Assembly: GCA_024364735.1 (NCBI GenBank)
Contig: JAGFNQ010001187.1
Span: 254,198 to 318,197 of the forward strand
Reading direction: 5' to 3'
DNA from: Boesenbergia rotunda
Taxonomy: Eukaryota > Streptophyta > Magnoliopsida > Zingiberales > Zingiberaceae
DNA length: 64,000 nt
Shown: positions 34,793-44,691 of the stretch, piece by piece
Layout: each line of letters starts with the position of its first letter
Position numbering within the stretch: the stretch's first letter is position 1
Program-made: the position numbers and the translations under genes
The notes under the pieces: model-generated
Seen by the model: only the letters and a program-made list of their open reading frames with translations
Told to the model about the DNA's origin: nothing
Databases searched by the model: none

Positions 34793-37143
34793 TGATAAGC
34801 ACCATTTTATTGATTATTTGAGCTGCTAAAATCCATGTTTGATCTATGTTTTTATTGTCAAAATTGTGAAATTGCCCTAGGTTTTAGAACTTACCTTTAT
34901 TTTGGACTTAATTGCAAATATGCAAATTTTTGGATTATTTTGGCCACTAATTCTTGATCTATTTTTGTAGGCATCAAGGTTCAAGGATCAAAGGCATATT
35001 GGGTCAAACTCGAGTCGGAAGTGACCCGGATCAGATTATCAAGATCACGATTAAATCTGGGCCGTTCGATTCGAAAGCGGCTAGATCTGAGCCATCCGGG
35101 ATGATCTGAAGCCATCCGAGCTAGGGCTAGGGTTGATCAAGCACCCTGATCAAGATCTGAAGGTTTTATCACAATCAGAGCTCAATCAACCGTTGGATCA
35201 AGCTTGGAGGGCTCTAGAGCGTCCAATCATAGATAGAGTTGATCTGGACCATCCGTTGCATATCTGAAGGATCCGAGCTACCACAAGGCAGATCCTGACC
35301 CCAGATCATCATCATCAAAGTTTGGCTCAAATCAGACCAAGATCTGCCGTTGGATCTCCTCAAATCAATCACAGCCGTCCAATGGTTATGTATTTAATCA
35401 GATTTTCTGCGCAGCTCACCCTCGTCGTGTCTTCGCTGTCTTCGCCGTTCTTCCTTAGTTCTTCATGTTCTTAGCCATTTCTTGATCCAAGAAGGCGTGA
35501 CCACCTCGTTTCCAACCGAATTTCATCATCTGAATCTTTAGAAGGCAGCATCAACCAAGATTTCAGCTCAAATTTCATCCGGACAGAGCTTGTTGAGGGT
35601 TTCGCAATCTCTGTGGTCCAAGCACTGAGATCTTCGCCACAATCCATTTCCGATGATCTGAGGCACTTGTAGGGGTTCTCAAGTGACCTCAGATTGTTCC
35701 CAAATCACCATCGCAGCTCCACAAACGAAGATCGAAGCTTTTGGATTGGAATTCTCCCAGCTGAAGCAGTTTGAGCAGAATCGATGGTTGAAGCTGTTTT
35801 TCCACTGATTTGCTGAGCTTAGGGGTTCGAAGCCGGCTCTTGATTGACAACCAAGAAGATCCTGAGCTCGGGAAGAATCGAGGAGTAGTTTAGATCATAA
35901 ATTTTCATTGTTTAGTTACAGTTTTTAATTCTGCCGCATTTGCTCTGTTTTTAATTTCCTTATCAGTTACTGTTATTCATGAATTCAAGTTCTTAGCTGT
36001 AATTTGCTTCAATTCTGCAAGTAGAGTAATTTAGAAACTTGTTTAGCAATCAACAAGATCAAATGTCAGTTGATTTTAGTTTAATTTGCTAGCGTGCCAA
36101 GTTGTGTTGTTTGCGTGCCAAGTTGAATCTGTTTTGTTTTCCTTCATTTGGTTTCTGAATTTGTCTCCGATTCCTGAGTTTCTTAGTAGTTAAATCTTGC
36201 TCTAGCAGTAGATAGATAGTGTGTTTGGTTTAAAATAGCATTTGCTTTAAGTTTTGAGCATCAATTCCATTGTAGCGTGCCATCTTAAGTCGGAAAAGCA
36301 AAATCTGTTTGTTGTTTACTCATTTCTGAAAATTCTGTCTCTATAACTCTGATTTTAGTTTTACTTCTTTACTTTAGTTTTGCTTAGTTCTGTCCTTATA
36401 GCTTTATTTCCCAATCAAATCCATCAGTTTTAAAAAGAAAAGAAAACAGAAAGTGGGAAGATCATTATTTCCGAATTTGGAGTTAGTTCCTTTTGGCACA
36501 AGGACTTCTTGCTTGCGTGCCACTTGCCTTAGCCCTTCTTGCATCCGAATTCAGCTAGTTTTGGTGGCATGTAATTGTGTTTGAATCAATAAGTTTAAAC
36601 TCACTCATTTCTAAATTTTATTGGCAGTGGTTGGTTCCCAAAAAAACTATTTAGCTAGCTTAGTTAAGTTGTTTGTTTGAGTTATATATCTCGCATGTTT
36701 TCCATTGTATCAAGTTAGTTTGTTTTCGAAAATTCCTTCACTGCCATTACTTGATTGCTTGGAGTTTCTTTTGGTTGGTTGTAAACAGAAAACGATTTCC
36801 ATAAAAAAATATTTGTAATTGCTTATTTAGGTTTCACTAGTTGAGCTTTTTAGTACCAACTTTCTTGCTTAAGTTTATTTAATCAAGGTTTCTATTTTTC
36901 CATTGCAATTTCATTTTCAATTTCAAACCAAAATTCAATCACTTATTTGAAACCCAAAAACGACACATAACTACAAGTTTGAATCAAGCACGACAACTAT
37001 CCCCGAGAAAAATACGACCTGTGGCCCCTTTGCTACATTCTTATACGTTTTGCTTGTAAAAGGGTTTCCAGCTTTCATTCATATTTAAATTCTGATGGTC
37101 CCAACTTTCGTGACAATTTAATCTAGTAGATTCGGGGTCGTCA
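34793..37143 (+). repeat. R6 3' LTR (2351 bp)
   Basis: It starts TGATAAGCACCATTTTATTG after the PPT and ends GGGGTCGTCA. Near its end it keeps CGAGAAAAATACGACCTGTG, shared with the 5' LTR. It carries an extra TTTAATCTAGTAG-like stretch before the terminus. The next base belongs to the R7 LTR. Confidence 0.87.
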
Positions 37144-37749
37144 CTAATCCATTACGGTAGTTTGCGCGAGAGATAGAAGGGTTCTGAATCGATTGGGTAA
37201 TCGATTCAGGACACTCGTAATCGATTGGGTAATCAATTACGGTTCGAAAACTAGCCATTGAACGGCTGAATCTGACGTGGTAATCGATTGGGTAATCGAT
37301 TCAGAAACCCTAGGCGTCGGGTATAAAGGTTTTCACGCAGGTTTGAAGCGCAACTCTTCTTCCTTCTTCCACGCCATCTCAAGGGAAGCTTTGGGTCTAA
37401 GTGTTGCTGCACTTCCGAAGTTCTAGAGGCGTTCACAAGCTTGAAGATAGCAAGGAAAGCAAAGAGAGCTTATTCATTGTAAATCTTGTAAGATTTCATT
37501 TGTATTTTGCTTGATTCTTGTTGTATCTTTGTGAAAGCTTGTAAGAGGTTTCTCCACCTCAAGAAGGAGATCTTTTATAGTGTATGAGAGAGTGAGGAGA
37601 GTGGATCCTTGGATTAGTCACCCGGCCGGGGTGGATACCAAGTAAAATCCTTGTGTTAGCATTTGCTCGAGTCTTCCGCCACGACAAATCATTACGGAGC
37701 AAATCGAAGCTAATCATCCCCCCCTCTAACTCGTCTACCGGTCCCAACA
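37144..37749 (+). repeat. R7 5' LTR, 3' part
   Basis: It matches 41870-42462. TATA box TATAAAG at 37322-37328. It ends CCGGTCCCAACA. It holds five AATCGATT palindromes plus one variant, and differs from the 3' LTR by an extra AATCGATTGGGT block near 37283. Confidence 0.9.
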
Positions 37750-37751
37750 AG

Positions 37752-37763
37752 TGGTATCAGAGC
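37752..37763 (+). other. R7 primer-binding site (initiator tRNA-Met type)
   Basis: TGGTATCAGAGC two bases after the LTR end. Confidence 0.93.
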
Positions 37764-37877
37764 AAGGTTGCTCTTCATTGGATTCATCGCCAAGAGGGCA
37801 AGAGCTAGAGGAAGAAGAAGAAGTTGGAAGAAACCCTAATTTCTAGAAGTCATCATCAAGAGGGTTCAACTTCAAAA

Positions 37878-39411
37878 ATGGAGTTTGGCTATGACACTAG
37901 GGCACCTCTACCATTTCGACAAGGCGAATTTCAATCTTTGGAAGTCAAAGATTGAAAATTTCTTCATGATGGAGATAGAACAATGGTTTGCTCTAATGGA
38001 GGGTTTTGAAGCTCCAATAAGCACTAAAGGGAAGCTCCTCAAGAAAAGCAAATGGAATGAGGAGCAAATCAAGAGATGCGAGGCCAACTACAAAGTGACC
38101 AAGTTATTGGTCAATCTTTTGCCAAGCACCATCTTGGACAAGATTGGAGAATTTCAAGACGCCAAAGAGCTTTGGAGCAAATTGGTAAAGCTTCATGAAG
38201 ATCCCTCCACTGTACCAAGTCAAGACAAATCCGAAGAGGGAGATTCATCAAATGAAGAGGACTTGGAAGTTGAGAGATGCTCAACATCCGGGGAGGAAAT
38301 GCAAGAAGCATTGGCCAAGGAGGAAAAAGAAGAAGTCTCCACCTCTAGGATTGAGGGGGAGCAAAGGTCATTGACTCCGGAAAAAGAAGAAGTATCTACT
38401 TCTGGATCAAGTGAAGAGTCATGCAACACCCCTACAAGCAAAGGTATAAGAATTTCAATTTGTAGAAATAAAGATCACATCATTTGCTTTGAGTGTAGGG
38501 AAAAAGGGCACTACAAGAGTAAGTGTCCCAATTTGGTCAAGAAGAAGGTGTTAGTGGCACCCAAGACCAAGGAGAAGCCAAAGGAGGTCGACCCCGTGGC
38601 AAAGAAGGATAAGAAGCACATTGTGTGCTTCTCATGCAAGGAAAAGGGACATTATCGGAATCAATGTCCAAAGGGGAAGGATCCGACCAAGGCTAAAAGG
38701 AGGAGCTCAAATCAAGGGGGAGCCTCAAAGAACAAGACTAAGGTACCATTAGGTAATGGTACTTGCTTAAATCATGATAATATGCATGCTAGGAAAAATT
38801 ATTATCATTTTAATGCTATTTATCATGAAAATAGGAGGTATGAGAAACCTAAGAAAAACTATAGAGCTTTTCATGCTAGGACTATCACATCTAAGGATAG
38901 GAATGGTATTAGATCATTTAATGGGAGACCTATCCAAAACAAGGCCAAAAAGAAAAATCACCAAGGCTATATTAGAAAACCAAGCCTTGATGAGGTAATA
39001 GTAGAAAATCAAGTTTTGAGGTCAAAACTTGACAAATTGGAAAAATCCCTTAAGAAAATAGAAAATCTATTTAAGGGATCAAAAATTCAAAACCTAGACT
39101 TAGGAAATCAAGGACCCTCTAGGAGTAAGAAAGGTTTGGGATACAAACCTAAAGTCAAGGATGATGGTCCATCCTATCATAGAGTTCCATATAGGTATGG
39201 AACTCAATCTAGGTCAAGAAGTCAAGTCAAGGCCACAAGGGAAGCTATCCCTAGGGTTGACCAAGACAAGACCAACATGACTAAGGCTTCGGAGAAGCCT
39301 AAAAAAGTCATTAGGAAGGTATCAAGGGAAGTTATCCCTCGTGAATACCTAGAACATCCAAGGAGCACCAATAGGTTTTGGGTTCCTAAGAGTGTGTTTG
39401 CTACACCCTAA
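37878..39411 (+). CDS. R7 gag-only protein (UBN2, two CCHC knuckles)
   Basis: A long frame runs to TAA/TAG at 39409-39411. The likely original start is ATG 37878 (MEFGYDTRAPLPF), one frame away, so a 1-nt shift near 37915 separates it from HFDKANFNLWKSKIENFF and the rest. The capsid part has WFALMEGFEAP and LLPSTILDKIGEFQDAKELW. After an acidic Ser/Glu tract come CFECREKGHYKSKC and CFSCKEKGHYRNQC, then a basic linker, a coiled coil (VENQVLRSKLDKLEKSLKK) and a Sirevirus-like tail with SRSKKGLGYKPK and FWVPKSV. No protease or pol follows. Apart from the start it is open over about 500 codons, unusually intact for this window. It would package its RNA using a helper's enzymes. Confidence 0.82.
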
Positions 39412-41110
39412 ATAGGTCTAGGGAGTGTCAACTCAAATTGGAAGGGTAGTTAACCTAACCTTGATGAAGTTGGCACAACTAGGTTAGAATCCAAAGATAG
39501 GCCAAGTTGGGGAGTTTTGGCATTATCTTGGAAATTAGGGGCAAAATTAGGATTATCAATGGCTTAGCGATGAGTTATTGATACTTAGATAGGAAATCTA
39601 GGTATTTTCCTTCATGCTACTATACCATGCTTTGTATGCCCTTTCACATGCCATGACATCATAATCCATCATTCATATTTTATTATGAAAATATTACATG
39701 TCATGTCATACATGCATCATCTAGCTATAATTTCTTTTGAAAATGCTCATATGATGCATGCCATAGTCATTATCATGTATTAAGTCAATTTTTATTGAAA
39801 TTAATGACATTAGCATTAATTGACATCCTAGGTGGATGATCAAAGTTTATAATGTCTAGATAGAAATGCATGAACCCTTAGTTTAGGGAGAACTTGACTT
39901 TTACATCTCACTAAGACCATAAGATGACTTGTATGTGTTATTGGGACACATTAGAAACAAGTGAGATGTTAGGGTGATGAATAAAACTCAAGGCATTGAT
40001 CAATGTGCATCCTATTGAGTTTTAGGGTCATCAAGATTTGAATATAAATGAACTCCAATCATTGGGAAAGCTAATGTACAAGTCAGGTGCATTTAGCCCA
40101 AGGAACATGGTTGGAAATTATTTTTGAAAAACATTTCAAAACTATTATGGAAAACCTTGGTAAAGACTATCTTTTGACAGCACTCATCATTGATGAAATG
40201 GATACAAAATAGAGTGAAACATTGAAATATTTCAATGGTTTCCAATTTTGTGTCAATCCTTGGAAATAAAGGTTATTTTCATAGAAAACTATTTTTCCAT
40301 GATAGTATATGTCATAAATAATGTCTACACAAAATTTCAATATCTTTTGAATTTTGTAGAATTATTTAGGAGTTTCTGAAATTCAATCTGAAATTGTTTT
40401 CAGAAATCAGAAACTCTCAATCGATCAGGTGATCGATTGGGACAGCAGCCAATCGATTGGTAGATCCTTTTTGCGAGCACAGAAGCTCGCATGATCGATC
40501 CATTGATCGATTATAGTCATCCGTAATCGATCAGTTGATCGATTAAGGCTAGTGTAATCGATTGGTTCCCAATGCTAATCGATTGATAAGACTGAAACTG
40601 TCTATTTTCAGTCTAATAACCTAATTTTGAGTAACCTAACAATCCCTAGACCCTTGAGTTACTTTCATAAGTATATTTGGGTAAATTTCATTGTGAAATC
40701 AAAAGAGGGATAGTTTTGGTGAAAACTATAGGGTTAAGGAGAGGTTTTGATTCAAGTTTTGAATCTCAAAATCTCCTAACCTCAAGTTGAGATTTCTTAA
40801 AGGTTTAGGTACTCTCAAATCATTGTTGGTGCAATGATAGAGGTTTTAGAGCATGTTTTGAGGGGGAGGTCTTCCTTAAAAGCATGGATTTAAATTTTTA
40901 TTTTTGGGATATATGAAAGGATGAAAATTGGAAATTTTCATCATGATGAATGCTCAAGGATGAGCATGGGTTCAAATGGAAAGTATGAGACTTTCTTTGG
41001 GCATGCCTTTGACCACATAGACTTTCGGGGAGTATTTTTGATGTGTGTCAAAGGGGGAGAGATTGAAAGGCTAATAGGGATTAGTCTTTCTCAAACATAT
41101 TGTCAAACAT
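39412..41110 (+). other. R7 internal region without pol
   Basis: No RT, integrase, protease or RNase H motif is visible on either strand. The stretch is AT-rich. At 40417-40590 it has nine ATCGAT-centred palindromes, the same motif as in the R7 LTR. Purine tracts resembling PPTs lie at 40860-40870 and 41050-41061. Confidence 0.8.
40417..40590. repeat. ATCGAT palindrome array, internal to R7
   Basis: Nine ATCGAT centres occur in about 170 bp, as AATCGATT, AATCGATC and GATCGATT, with spacers of 4 to 25 bp. It lies about 540 bp before the 3' LTR. Confidence 0.9.
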
Positions 41111-41125
41111 CAAAAAGGGGGAGAT
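41111..41125 (+). other. R7 polypurine tract
   Basis: CAAAAAGGGGGAGAT abuts the 3' LTR. AAAGGGGGAGA is the conserved Sirevirus PPT core. Confidence 0.92.
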
Positions 41126-41310
41126 TGTTGGTGCAATCTTGTTTAGGTCAGGGTTGACCTAGCTTGACTAGGCTCGGGTGAGCTTAAGTCTGACTAAGCT
41201 TGGTAAGCTTGAGTTTGGATGTTTCGATGTTTGATAATGATGTTTGAATGTCTTATGATGTTTGAATATCATATGATGTCAACTGGGTCAAGGTTGACTG
41301 GAGACTTGAC

Positions 41311-41585
41311 TAGGTGAAGTCCAGGCGGATCAGGGAGATCGTACGCTGGCATGGGAAAAGACCTAGTGGGACTAGGCACACCTAGTGGGACTAGGTGAAG
41401 TCCAGGTGGATCGGGAAGATCGTACGCTGGCATGGAAAAAGACCTAGTGGGACTAGGTGAAGTCCAGGTGGATCGGGGAGATCGTACGCTGGCATAGGAA
41501 AAGTCCTAGTGGGACTAGGCACACCTAGTGGGACTATGTGAAGTCCAGATGGATCGGGGAGATCGCATGCTGGCAAGGTGGAAGT
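41311..41585. repeat. 62/81-bp tandem repeat in R7 LTR
   Basis: Four units begin GACTAGGTGAAGTCCAGG at about 41311, 41391, 41453 and 41533. Two include an extra GACTAGGCACACCTAGTGG segment, whose TAGGCACACCTA part is itself an imperfect inverted repeat. Confidence 0.88.
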
Positions 41586-41747
41586 CTACCGAGAGACTAG
41601 ACATAACTCGAGGGTTAGGCGAATCTGGTTGGGAACCAGGCTAAGTCCGAGCTGGGAGCTAGGCAGTAGAAATCCAGGTTGGTCAAAGGGGTTGACCGGA
41701 CACTTGGTAGGGGAACCTAGGCTTGTGGAAACAAGTTAGGTTGGACT

Positions 41748-42015
41748 TAATCGATTGGGTAATCGATTGGGTCAATCGATCAGGTGATCGATTAGGGCGG
41801 TTTGCGCGAGAGGACAGAAGAGCCCTGAATCGATTAGGCAATCGATTCAGGGTATCTGTAATCGATTGGCTAATCGATTACAGTAGTTTGTGCGAGAGAC
41901 AGAAGGGTTCTGAATCGATTGGGTAATCGATTCAGGACACTCGTAATCGATTGGGTAATCGATTACGGTTCGAAAACTAGCCGTTGAACGACTGAATCTG
42001 ACATGGTAATCGATT
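41748..42015. repeat. AATCGATT palindrome array in R7 LTR
   Basis: Thirteen centres; neighbouring copies form larger hairpins, for example an 11-bp stem CTGAATCGATT (41910-41920) with loop GGGT and its exact complement at 41925-41935, and a CGTAATCGATT stem with the same loop right after. Confidence 0.92.
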
Positions 42016-42462
42016 CAGAAACCCTAGGCGTCGGGTATAAAGGTTTTCACGCAGGTTTGAAGCGCAACTCTTCTTCCTTCTTCCACGCCATCTCAAGGGA
42101 AGCTTTGGGTCTAAGTGTTGCTGCACTTCCGAAGTTCTAGAGGTGTTCACAAGCTTGAAGATAGCAAGGAAAGCAAAGAGAGCTTATTCATTGTAAATCT
42201 TGTAAGATTTCATTTGTATTTTGCTTGATTCTTGTTGTATCTTTGTGAAAGCTTGTAAGAGGTTTCTCCACCTCAAGAAGGAGATCTTTCATAGTATATG
42301 AGAGAGTGAGGAGAGTGGATCCTTGGATTAGTCACCCGGCCGGGGTGGATACCAAGTAAAATCCTTGTGTTAGCGTTTGCTCGAGTCTTCCGCCGCGACA
42401 AATCATCACGGAGCAAATCGAAGCTAATCACCCCCCCTCTAGCTCGTCTACCGGTCCCAACA

Positions 42463-43052
42463 CTTACAGCGCTTTTACCTTTGTGAGATGTTTTCGTTTG
42501 CTTACCCATTTGACATGCATCACATAGCTTTTCCTTTTCGTATTTGATGCTTGGTAAGCTTCGTATAAGTCCTTTGTTGGCCAATTTTCGAATATTCTTC
42601 ATGTTCACATGTGCCAATCTCCGGTGCCAAAGCCAAGACTTATCTTCTTTTGACATGAAACACTTAATAGAAGCATTAATAGCACTTTTAAAAGACACTT
42701 GATAAATATTGTCTATTCTTGTGCTTACTAGTACTGTGTCAAGTGTGTCATTATGTCTAACTAGACATTGACTTGGGTAAAACTCAATTGTGTATCCTGC
42801 ATCACATAATTGACTGGCACTTAGGAGATTCAAAGTCATCCCCTTGATTAGAAGGACATTTTTTATTCTAAGACATTCGGATATTTGAATGTCTCCTATC
42901 CCTACAACCTTAAGACTACCATTGTTACCAAATGATACATTACCTCTACTTTTGCTTTGTAGGGTAATGAACAATGATCTATCCCCGGTCATGTGTTTGG
43001 AGCACCCACTATCAACAAACCAAGTTGATAGATGCTCCCCCTCAATCAATGC
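42463..43052 (-). pseudogene. R8 pol: protease and integrase zinc region, truncated
   Basis: The frame opens right after the gag stop and continues in the same frame. It has the protease site WFVDSGCSKHMTGD, conserved NVLLIKGMTLNLLSASQLCD, and the GAG-pre-integrase zinc region SWLWHRRLAHVNMKNI with CDACQMGKQTKTSHKGK. The core of integrase is absent because R7 was inserted at 42462/42463. The visible part has no stop. Pol would be made as a Gag-Pol fusion by stop-codon readthrough, or by splicing. Confidence 0.9.
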
Positions 43053-44636
43053 CTACACAACACGAAAAATGAAAGATTTAGGTACCCAAACCTTGGGACC
43101 TAATGCACATACAATGCAAGATTTAAGCACCCATGCCTTGATCACTTTTTTTTGAACCCTAGAAACCTTAGATGATCTAACATGGGTTCTTGACATCAAT
43201 GAGATAAAACTTGGTTCTTTAGGTCGGTAACTTATACCGGCCTTGTTGTAAATCACTCTTTGAGCGTTAAGGATCATGTCCAAAGTCTTGGAGCTAGTTG
43301 AGAATTTCTCAAGAAGACTCTTGAGTTTCTCAACTTCACTCTTCAAGGCTTTGTTCTCATCCTCTAGGACTTCAACATGTAAGTCATCAATATCCTCATC
43401 CTTAGAGGTTTTTAATTGCTCTACTTCTAACTTTAAAGACTTAACCTTGTCCTTAGACTTCTTAAGTAAATTGGTTAAGCATGCTATTGTTCTATAACAT
43501 TTATCTAATTCGGGAGATATTACCTCTTCATCATCCGAAGATGATGAAGCCACGGTTGATGGCTCACTCGATTCGTCACTGCTCTCCATGTCTTCTATGG
43601 CCATGAGAGCTACATGGCGAGTGCTCTTCTCCTCCTTTTCTTCTTCGGATGAGCTGGATGAAGACTCATCCCATGTGGCCTTCAAGGCTTTCTTCTTCTT
43701 TTTTGATTTCTCCTCCTTCTTCTTTAGTTTTGGACATTCATTCTTATAATGCCCCTTCTTGCTACATTCATAACACGTGACATTAGATTTATCAACTTTA
43801 ACCTCACTAGTGTTACCTTTCCCTTTGTAGCGCCAGCTCTTCCTCATCATCCTTCTCACAAAGTTAGCCATCTCGGATGATGAAGACTCGCTTCCATCCT
43901 CCTCGGATTCGGATGAAGAAGATGAGACCTCCTTCTCCTTTTTCTTTTCTTTCTTCTTCTTTGCCTTGTCCCCTGCCACAAGAGCAATCCCCTTCTCCTT
44001 GGGACTTTTGTTAGCGATCTCGTGTAATTCCATTTCACAAAAGAAGTCATCTAATTTAACTATAGACAAGTCCTTGGATACCTTGTAGGCATCCACCATG
44101 GATGACCATAAGGCATTCCTAGAAAAGAATTTTAATACGTACCTCACAAGGTCACGATTCTCGACCTTCTCATCAATGGAATGCAACCCATTGAGAATCT
44201 CCTTAAATCTACCATGAAGTTCACTTACCGTTTCACTTTCCTTCATGGAGAGGTTTTGGAGTTGGTTGAGGAAGAGGTCCCTCTTTGCTATTCGTGAATC
44301 ACAGGTGCCTTCATGAAGCTCAATGAGCTTGTTCCATAGGTCCTTGGCACTGGTAAAAGGACCTAGTTTGATCAACTGCTCCTTGGTCATCCCACACTGC
44401 AGGGTGACCACAGCCTTTGCATCAGCTTCTCCCTTCCGGGTTTGTTCGGCAGACCATCTTGATGAATCAAGCTCTTTTCCCTCAGCATCTTTTGGAGGGG
44501 TGAATCCCTCCTTCACAGAGAACCACATACCAATATCTGTCTTCAGGTAGTATTCCATCCTTGACCTCCAGTATTGGAAGTCAACTCCATCGAAAAAAGG
44601 GAGTCTATTGGTGCTGAAACCTTCCCTCATAGCCAT
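43053..44636 (-). CDS. R8 gag (527 aa, open)
   Basis: It starts MAMREGFSTNRLPFFDGVDF at 44636 and ends at TAG 43055-43053. The capsid domain has LQCGMTKEQLIKLGPF and LWSSMVDAYKVSKDLS; then come Lys/Ser/Glu-rich tracts, the knuckle CYECSKKGHYKNEC, an acidic SSSSSSEEEKEEK tract, a long coiled coil (about residues 400-470), and the Sirevirus tail TSSKTLDMILNAQRVIYNKA with VWVPKS at the end. This is the normal full domain set for the family. It is the best preserved Sirevirus gag here, apparently without stops. It is transcribed from the LTR at 44694-46831. The upstream methionine at 44738 would lie inside the LTR and is not the start. Confidence 0.92.
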   Translation of the reverse strand: MAMREGFSTNRLPFFDGVDFQYWRSRMEYYLKTDIGMWFSVKEGFTPPKDAEGKELDSSRWSAEQTRKGEADAKAVVTLQCGMTKEQLIKLGPFTSAKDLWNKLIELHEGTCDSRIAKRDLFLNQLQNLSMKESETVSELHGRFKEILNGLHSIDEKVENRDLVRYVLKFFSRNALWSSMVDAYKVSKDLSIVKLDDFFCEMELHEIANKSPKEKGIALVAGDKAKKKKEKKKEKEVSSSSSESEEDGSESSSSEMANFVRRMMRKSWRYKGKGNTSEVKVDKSNVTCYECSKKGHYKNECPKLKKKEEKSKKKKKALKATWDESSSSSSEEEKEEKSTRHVALMAIEDMESSDESSEPSTVASSSSDDEEVISPELDKCYRTIACLTNLLKKSKDKVKSLKLEVEQLKTSKDEDIDDLHVEVLEDENKALKSEVEKLKSLLEKFSTSSKTLDMILNAQRVIYNKAGISYRPKEPSFISLMSRTHVRSSKVSRVQKKVIKAWVLKSCIVCALGPKVWVPKSFIFRVV

Positions 44637-44679
44637 CTTTGTATGCTCTCGGGTGTTAGACCGTTGGAAAGAGCCCCAT

Positions 44680-44691
44680 GCTCTGATACCA
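44680..44691 (-). other. R8 primer-binding site (initiator tRNA-Met type)
   Basis: The minus strand reads TGGTATCAGAGC two bases after the LTR. Confidence 0.93.

Larger units (their letters stand above)
22997..37143 (+). mobile_element. R6: Athila-type Ty3/gypsy element, decayed
   Basis: LTRs of 2349 and 2351 bp start TGATAA and end GTCTATCA or GTCGTCA. The PBS is TGGCGCCGTTGCCGGGGA (tRNA-Asp type, typical of Athila). Gag, protease, RT, RNase H and integrase follow in gypsy order, then 3.2 kb without an envelope-like gene. Left flank (ATGGG, R4 LTR) and right flank (CTAAT, R7 LTR) do not match. The LTRs are visibly diverged over their middle part. Confidence 0.9.
37144..42462 (+). mobile_element. 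R7: gag-only non-autonomous copia element
   Basis: The element has a truncated 5' LTR (37144-37749), tRNA-Met PBS, gag with two zinc knuckles, 1.7 kb without any pol, a Sirevirus-type PPT and a complete 3' LTR (41126-42462). This layout matches the TR-GAG class. R6 was inserted in the 5' LTR: the sequence after R6 (CTAATCC) is homologous to LTR position 41870 onward. R7 in turn is inserted in R8 pol on the opposite strand. Confidence 0.88.
41126..42462 (+). repeat. R7 3' LTR (1337 bp)
   Basis: It starts TGTTGGTGCAATC and ends CCGGTCCCAACA. A 62 to 81-bp tandem repeat (four units, with GATCGTACGCTGGCAT) fills 41311-41585. Thirteen AATCGATT-type palindromes lie at 41748-42015, just upstream of TATAAAG (42036-42042). 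Confidence 0.93.
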
